Assembly (NCBI GenBank): GCA_023416335.1
Contig: JAEZHY010000305.1
Span: 1-8,537, forward strand
Origin: Pseudomonadota bacterium
GTDB lineage: Bacteria; Desulfobacterota; Syntrophobacteria; Syntrophobacterales; Syntrophobacteraceae
Direction of reading: 5' to 3'
DNA: 8,537 nt
Under the pieces are notes generated by a model, which worked only from the letters and a program-made list of their open reading frames with translations, made no database searches and was not told where the DNA came from. The position numbers and the translations under genes were made by a program. Each line of letters opens with the position of its first letter. Position 1 is the stretch's first letter. Shown piece by piece: positions 6,124 through 8,537 of the stretch.

Positions 6124-6161
6124 TTTCAATTCTCTGCCTCAAACAGATCGCTGTGCCCCTC

Positions 6162-6854
6162 TCAGGAACGGCAGTAGTAAGCCAGCGTCCTTATCAGGTC
6201 TCCGGCAACCGGAGGGGCCTGGAGATTCCGGTTTCTAAAGATCTCCATCGGGAGCAATCCCGGTATATTGTAGAAGTTGGAGTTTGCGCCGTAGTCCACC
6301 TGCATGGAAGCTCCCTCCAGAGATAAACCCAGGAAAAGCCCCCGGCTTCGCGAATAGGACAGGATCTCGGCCCTCAGCTGAACATCCGTACTCGCTTCCG
6401 CGTGCCTGCCAACCGGTCCCGCCGCAATAGAGGCATCTGCTCCCAACGTGAATTTTCCGCTGGTGATCGAATCCAGGCTACGGATACTCTTGAAAACGAG
6501 AATTATATCGCTGGATTGAGCCCCGATCTGCCAGCCGATACTTCCCCCGATCAATTTGAAAAACACGGGGTTACTCCAGTTTCCATCCTGACCACGCACC
6601 AGGAGCACCCCCTGGCCGTAACGCCCCCCTATGATGAATCCCGCTTTGAGCAGATCCGGAAATATCGCTATCCCGTAGGCACTGGCCAACAAATTAGGCG
6701 GAATCGCACCTTCCGGAATCTCCATTATCTCCTTCATCACCGCGGTCGATGCCTGAACTTTTGCTTCTTCACCGACTCCAGCCTGCAAAGCGGCCGGCAT
6801 GAAGAGCGAACTCAGGGCCAGGATTAATAAACATGCGATGGTCCTGTTAGGCAT
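6162..6854 (-). CDS. Exported SYLF-domain (Ysc84/DUF500) protein
   Basis: The 230-residue product has a signal peptide (basic start, long hydrophobic core, cut near residue 25 after ALQA) followed by a SYLF domain filling the rest. The domain is marked by the stretch leading into LLASAYGIAIFPDLLKAGF, by GGRYGQGVLLVR, and by the glycine-rich SIGWQIGAQSSDIILVF, which is strongly characteristic. It ends in FYNIPGLLPMEIF. SYLF proteins bind lipids, and the eukaryotic members bind phosphoinositides and actin; bacterial ones are envelope proteins of unclear role. I placed the start at ATG 6852-6854: AAAGGG lies six bases upstream, and the two earlier in-frame ATGs (6869, 6860) have no properly spaced ribosome site. 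It converges with the cyclase gene and follows the lipoamide dehydrogenase gene after a long spacer, so it probably has its own promoter. Confidence 0.9.
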   Translation of the reverse strand: MPNRTIACLLILALSSLFMPAALQAGVGEEAKVQASTAVMKEIMEIPEGAIPPNLLASAYGIAIFPDLLKAGFIIGGRYGQGVLLVRGQDGNWSNPVFFKLIGGSIGWQIGAQSSDIILVFKSIRSLDSITSGKFTLGADASIAAGPVGRHAEASTDVQLRAEILSYSRSRGLFLGLSLEGASMQVDYGANSNFYNIPGLLPMEIFRNRNLQAPPVAGDLIRTLAYYCRS

Positions 6855-6921
6855 GGGCATCCCTTTCATCTAAGCTGATAACTTTTTATCTGTGGGCTCT
6901 TGTCAGGAAGATGGGGACACT

Positions 6922-6949
6922 ATTGCATAACTTCCGAGTATCTTGTCAA
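6922..6949 (-). promoter_or_regulatory. Candidate sigma70 promoter for the SYLF gene
   Basis: On the minus strand a perfect TTGACA (6944-6949) is followed after 16 nt by TGCAAT (6922-6927), a four-of-six -10. The leader would be about 60 nt. Confidence 0.38.
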
Positions 6950-7075
6950 AGGAAAAAACGAGGGAGTGTGACAACCACGCCACGGAGGCAGCCGGCTCAG
7001 ATGGGTGGGCACCTGAGCGCAAAAGGCCAGGCTGGGGAGGGTGCTGCGAGAGTGACGGAACACACGCCTGAATAA

Positions 7076-7105
7076 TCTGGATCCCGGTTAACTGCGGGAT
7101 GACGG
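7076..7105. repeat. Dispersed repeat family 2, short copy C
   Basis: TCTGGATCCCGG and CGGGATGACGG match the ends of the core of copy B (7295-7331), but the loop is shortened. ATCCCG (7081-7086) pairs with CGGGAT (7095-7100). It lies in the same orientation as copy B, about 200 nt away. Confidence 0.65.
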
Positions 7106-7149
7106 AGGCGGGAGCACGGGTGACACGGGCCACCCTCCGCAGTTCCACA

Positions 7150-7178
7150 CCGGCACGGTCAGGAAATCGTGCCTCAAC
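7150..7178. repeat. GC-rich hairpin repeat, family 1, copy 3
   Basis: GGCACGGT (7152-7159) pairs with ATCGTGCC (7166-7173) around CAGGAA, the same loop as in the copy at 564-585. One stem pair is changed from G-C to A-T on both sides; another becomes G-U on the plus strand. Confidence 0.75.
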
Positions 7179-7277
7179 TCAGATTGCACACCGGGCACGG
7201 TTTCGTCATACCGACCCTTCTCTTCGATCAGGACAAGTTCACATCGGATCCAGGCTTTGGGGCGGATTAATCGCGAA

Positions 7278-7365
7278 TTCAAGGCCTTAAAAACTCTGGA
7301 TCCCGGCTCAGAACCACTGCCGGGATGACGGGATTGGGGGCTCCGTCGAAATGCCGGGAACCGGG
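7278..7365. repeat. Dispersed ~89-nt repeat, family 2, copy B
   Basis: The reverse complement of this segment aligns along its whole length with 762-851. Core hairpin: ATCCCGGC (7300-7307) with GCCGGGAT (7319-7326), identical stem arms to copy A while the loops differ. Confidence 0.8.
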
Positions 7366-7398
7366 TCCGTCTCCATTTTGGGCAGCAGCCCGACGGAG
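7341..7398. repeat. Inverted repeat next to the lipoamide dehydrogenase 3' end
   Basis: CTCCGTCG (7341-7348) and CGACGGAG (7391-7398) are a perfect 8-bp pair separated by 42 nt, with a GGGC/GCCC hairpin (7380-7391) touching the right arm. It overlaps the end of copy B. No T-tract is present on the minus strand, so it is not a clear terminator. Confidence 0.4.
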
Positions 7399-7425
7399 TT
7401 ACGGATGAGTCGTTTATTCGTCCGT

Positions 7426-8537
7426 CTACTTCCGGCCCAGCGCCCCCGCCGCTTCGTGGATGGCTTCGGACAAGGTCGGATGGGCATGGATCGTGCGCCT
7501 GAGATTTTCCGCCGTCATATTGTACCGGACGGCCAGGGTGCATTCTCCGATCAATTCGGATGCGCGCGGGCCGATGATATGTACACCCAGGACGCGGTCG
7601 GAACGGGCATGCGACAGTATTTTTACGAACCCGTCGGTCTCGCCGAGGCACCTTGCGCGTCCGGTTCCGGCAAACGGAAATACTCCCACCCGGTATTCGG
7701 CCCCCAGCTTCTTCAATTCCTCTTCGGTCTTGCCGACGGATGCCACCTCGGGAGAGGTGTAAACGACCGCGGGTATTGCGTCGTAGTCCACCTCGCTCTG
7801 AAGGCCGGCCATGGACTCGACCGCGGCAATCCCCTCGGCCGATGCCTTGTGCGCAAGCATCGGTCCGGGCACCAGATCGCCTATCGCGTAGATATTCGGT
7901 ATACTGGTCCGATAGCGCTCATCGACGATTATGAATCCCCTCGGATCCAGCCTGATTCCAAGTTCTTCGACGCCCAGCGCCCTCGACAGCGGCCTCCTGC
8001 CGACCGCCGCCAGCACCTTGTCGAAAACCGATTCCTCTTCTTTTTGGCCGGTGTCGAGAATCAGTTTCACTCCGCTGTCAGTCGTTTCGGAGCGTGTCAC
8101 TTTCGTGTCGAGCCGGAAGCTGAGACCCTGCTTTCGCAGCAGCCGCTCCAGCATCCTGCCGACCTGTGCATCCAGGGTAATTGCGATTCGCGGCAGGACT
8201 TCGATCACGGTGACTTCCGACCCCAGGCGGGCCCAGACGGACCCCAGTTCGAGCCCGATGTAGCCGCCTCCCACGATGCCCAAACGTCCGGGAACGGAAT
8301 CAAATTCCAGGCACTCGGTTGAGCTGACGACCCTCTCGCCGTCGAACGGGAGAAAAGGGAGAGACACCGGTTCACTCCCCGCCGCCAGCAGAATATGCCC
8401 GGCCCGGAGCAGCATCGAATCTCCTTCCGGTCCATGGACTTCCACCTCCTGCGGCGACCTGAGGCGCGCCGTCCCACGAATCAGCCGGACACCGTTGTCC
8501 TCCAGCAGCTTCCGGACATTATCCCCAAGGCCGGAGA
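7426..8537 (-). CDS. lpdA: Dihydrolipoyl dehydrogenase (N-terminus off window)
   Basis: The frame is open to the right edge, so 370 codons are visible and roughly the first 100 residues, with the first FAD motif and the redox-active cysteine pair, are missing. Visible parts in order: the end of the FAD domain (ILLAAGSEPVSLP), the NAD-binding Rossmann motif GIVGGGYIGLELG followed by an acidic VTVIE strand, the second FAD contact YAIGDLVPGPMLAHKASAEG, and the interface domain ending in HAHPTLSEAIHEA. The last holds the His-Glu dyad typical of lipoamide dehydrogenases and argues against mercuric or glutathione reductase. The enzyme reoxidises dihydrolipoyl groups of 2-oxoacid dehydrogenases or the glycine cleavage system. 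No such partner is visible; it could lie upstream. An internal GTG at 8445 is not the start, because homology continues upstream. The gene ends in TAG at 7426-7428. Confidence 0.93.
   Translation of the reverse strand, partial: SGLGDNVRKLLEDNGVRLIRGTARLRSPQEVEVHGPEGDSMLLRAGHILLAAGSEPVSLPFLPFDGERVVSSTECLEFDSVPGRLGIVGGGYIGLELGSVWARLGSEVTVIEVLPRIAITLDAQVGRMLERLLRKQGLSFRLDTKVTRSETTDSGVKLILDTGQKEEESVFDKVLAAVGRRPLSRALGVEELGIRLDPRGFIIVDERYRTSIPNIYAIGDLVPGPMLAHKASAEGIAAVESMAGLQSEVDYDAIPAVVYTSPEVASVGKTEEELKKLGAEYRVGVFPFAGTGRARCLGETDGFVKILSHARSDRVLGVHIIGPRASELIGECTLAVRYNMTAENLRRTIHAHPTLSEAIHEAAGALGRK

Larger units (their letters stand above)
6855..7425. other. 571-nt repeat-rich spacer between SYLF and lipoamide dehydrogenase genes
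   Basis: No gene is supported. The left part holds a promoter for the SYLF gene and a GGGGACACTATT segment reminiscent of motifs found near REP-associated transposase repeats. The rest is a series of palindromes: a GCTCAG/CTGAGC hairpin (6995-7018), family 2 short copy (7076-7105), family 1 copy (7150-7178), family 2 long copy (7278-7365) and an inverted repeat (7341-7398). Confidence 0.65.

Noticed and set aside
5399..6142. 247-codon minus-strand open frame over the cyclase 3' end
   Set aside because: It overlaps the GGDEF coding region and runs through the heptad repeat and hairpins; the repeat-derived residues are not protein-like.
7351..8322. 323-codon plus-strand open frame
   Set aside because: It is antisense to the dihydrolipoyl dehydrogenase gene; the high GC third positions explain the lack of stops.

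Overview
The window is a mid-to-high GC bacterial chromosomal segment with six protein genes, two of them cut by the window edges, separated by unusually repeat-rich spacers. The gene mix is a paired M16 peptidase, a cytochrome b5-DUF2231 membrane protein, a tandem UspA protein, a soluble GGDEF protein, a SYLF-domain protein and a dihydrolipoyl dehydrogenase. This resembles Desulfobacterota/Deltaproteobacteria or a related uncultured Gram-negative lineage. That placement is inference from gene content and repeat style and is weak. No rRNA, tRNA, CRISPR array, transposase or phage gene was seen.

Layout. On the minus strand at the left are two M16 zinc-peptidase subunits: the catalytic one (870-2264, HLLEH motif, TTG start) and, downstream, a partner that has lost the zinc motif (1-500, cut by the edge). 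The 369-nt spacer between them is filled with three palindromic repeats. A 251-nt divergent promoter region (2265-2515) with back-to-back -35 boxes separates the M16 pair from a plus-strand pair: a cytochrome b5/DUF2231 membrane protein (2516-3229) and a universal stress protein (3279-4217), 49 nt apart and probably co-transcribed. A 467-nt spacer with a possible structured element and a good sigma70-like promoter leads to a diguanylate cyclase (4685-5977). A convergent spacer with a heptanucleotide tandem repeat and two hairpins separates it from a minus-strand exported SYLF-domain protein (6162-6854). A 571-nt repeat-filled spacer follows, then the C-terminal three quarters of a minus-strand dihydrolipoyl dehydrogenase (7426-8537, N-terminus off the window).

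How the genes relate. The M16 pair is one functional unit in the cell envelope. The b5/DUF2231 and Usp genes look like a stress- or redox-linked pair. The diguanylate cyclase, SYLF protein and lipoamide dehydrogenase have no evident common pathway, so this reads as ordinary housekeeping chromosome rather than a defence, biosynthetic or mobile island.

The most distinctive signal is in the spacers. At least two repeat families recur on both sides of the window: a GGCRCGG...CCGYGCC hairpin (561, 6100, 7150) and a roughly 89-nt element built on ATCCCGGC/GCCGGGAT (762, 7278, short form 7076). One pair of hairpins carries a compensatory base change. I see no convincing new multi-gene system.
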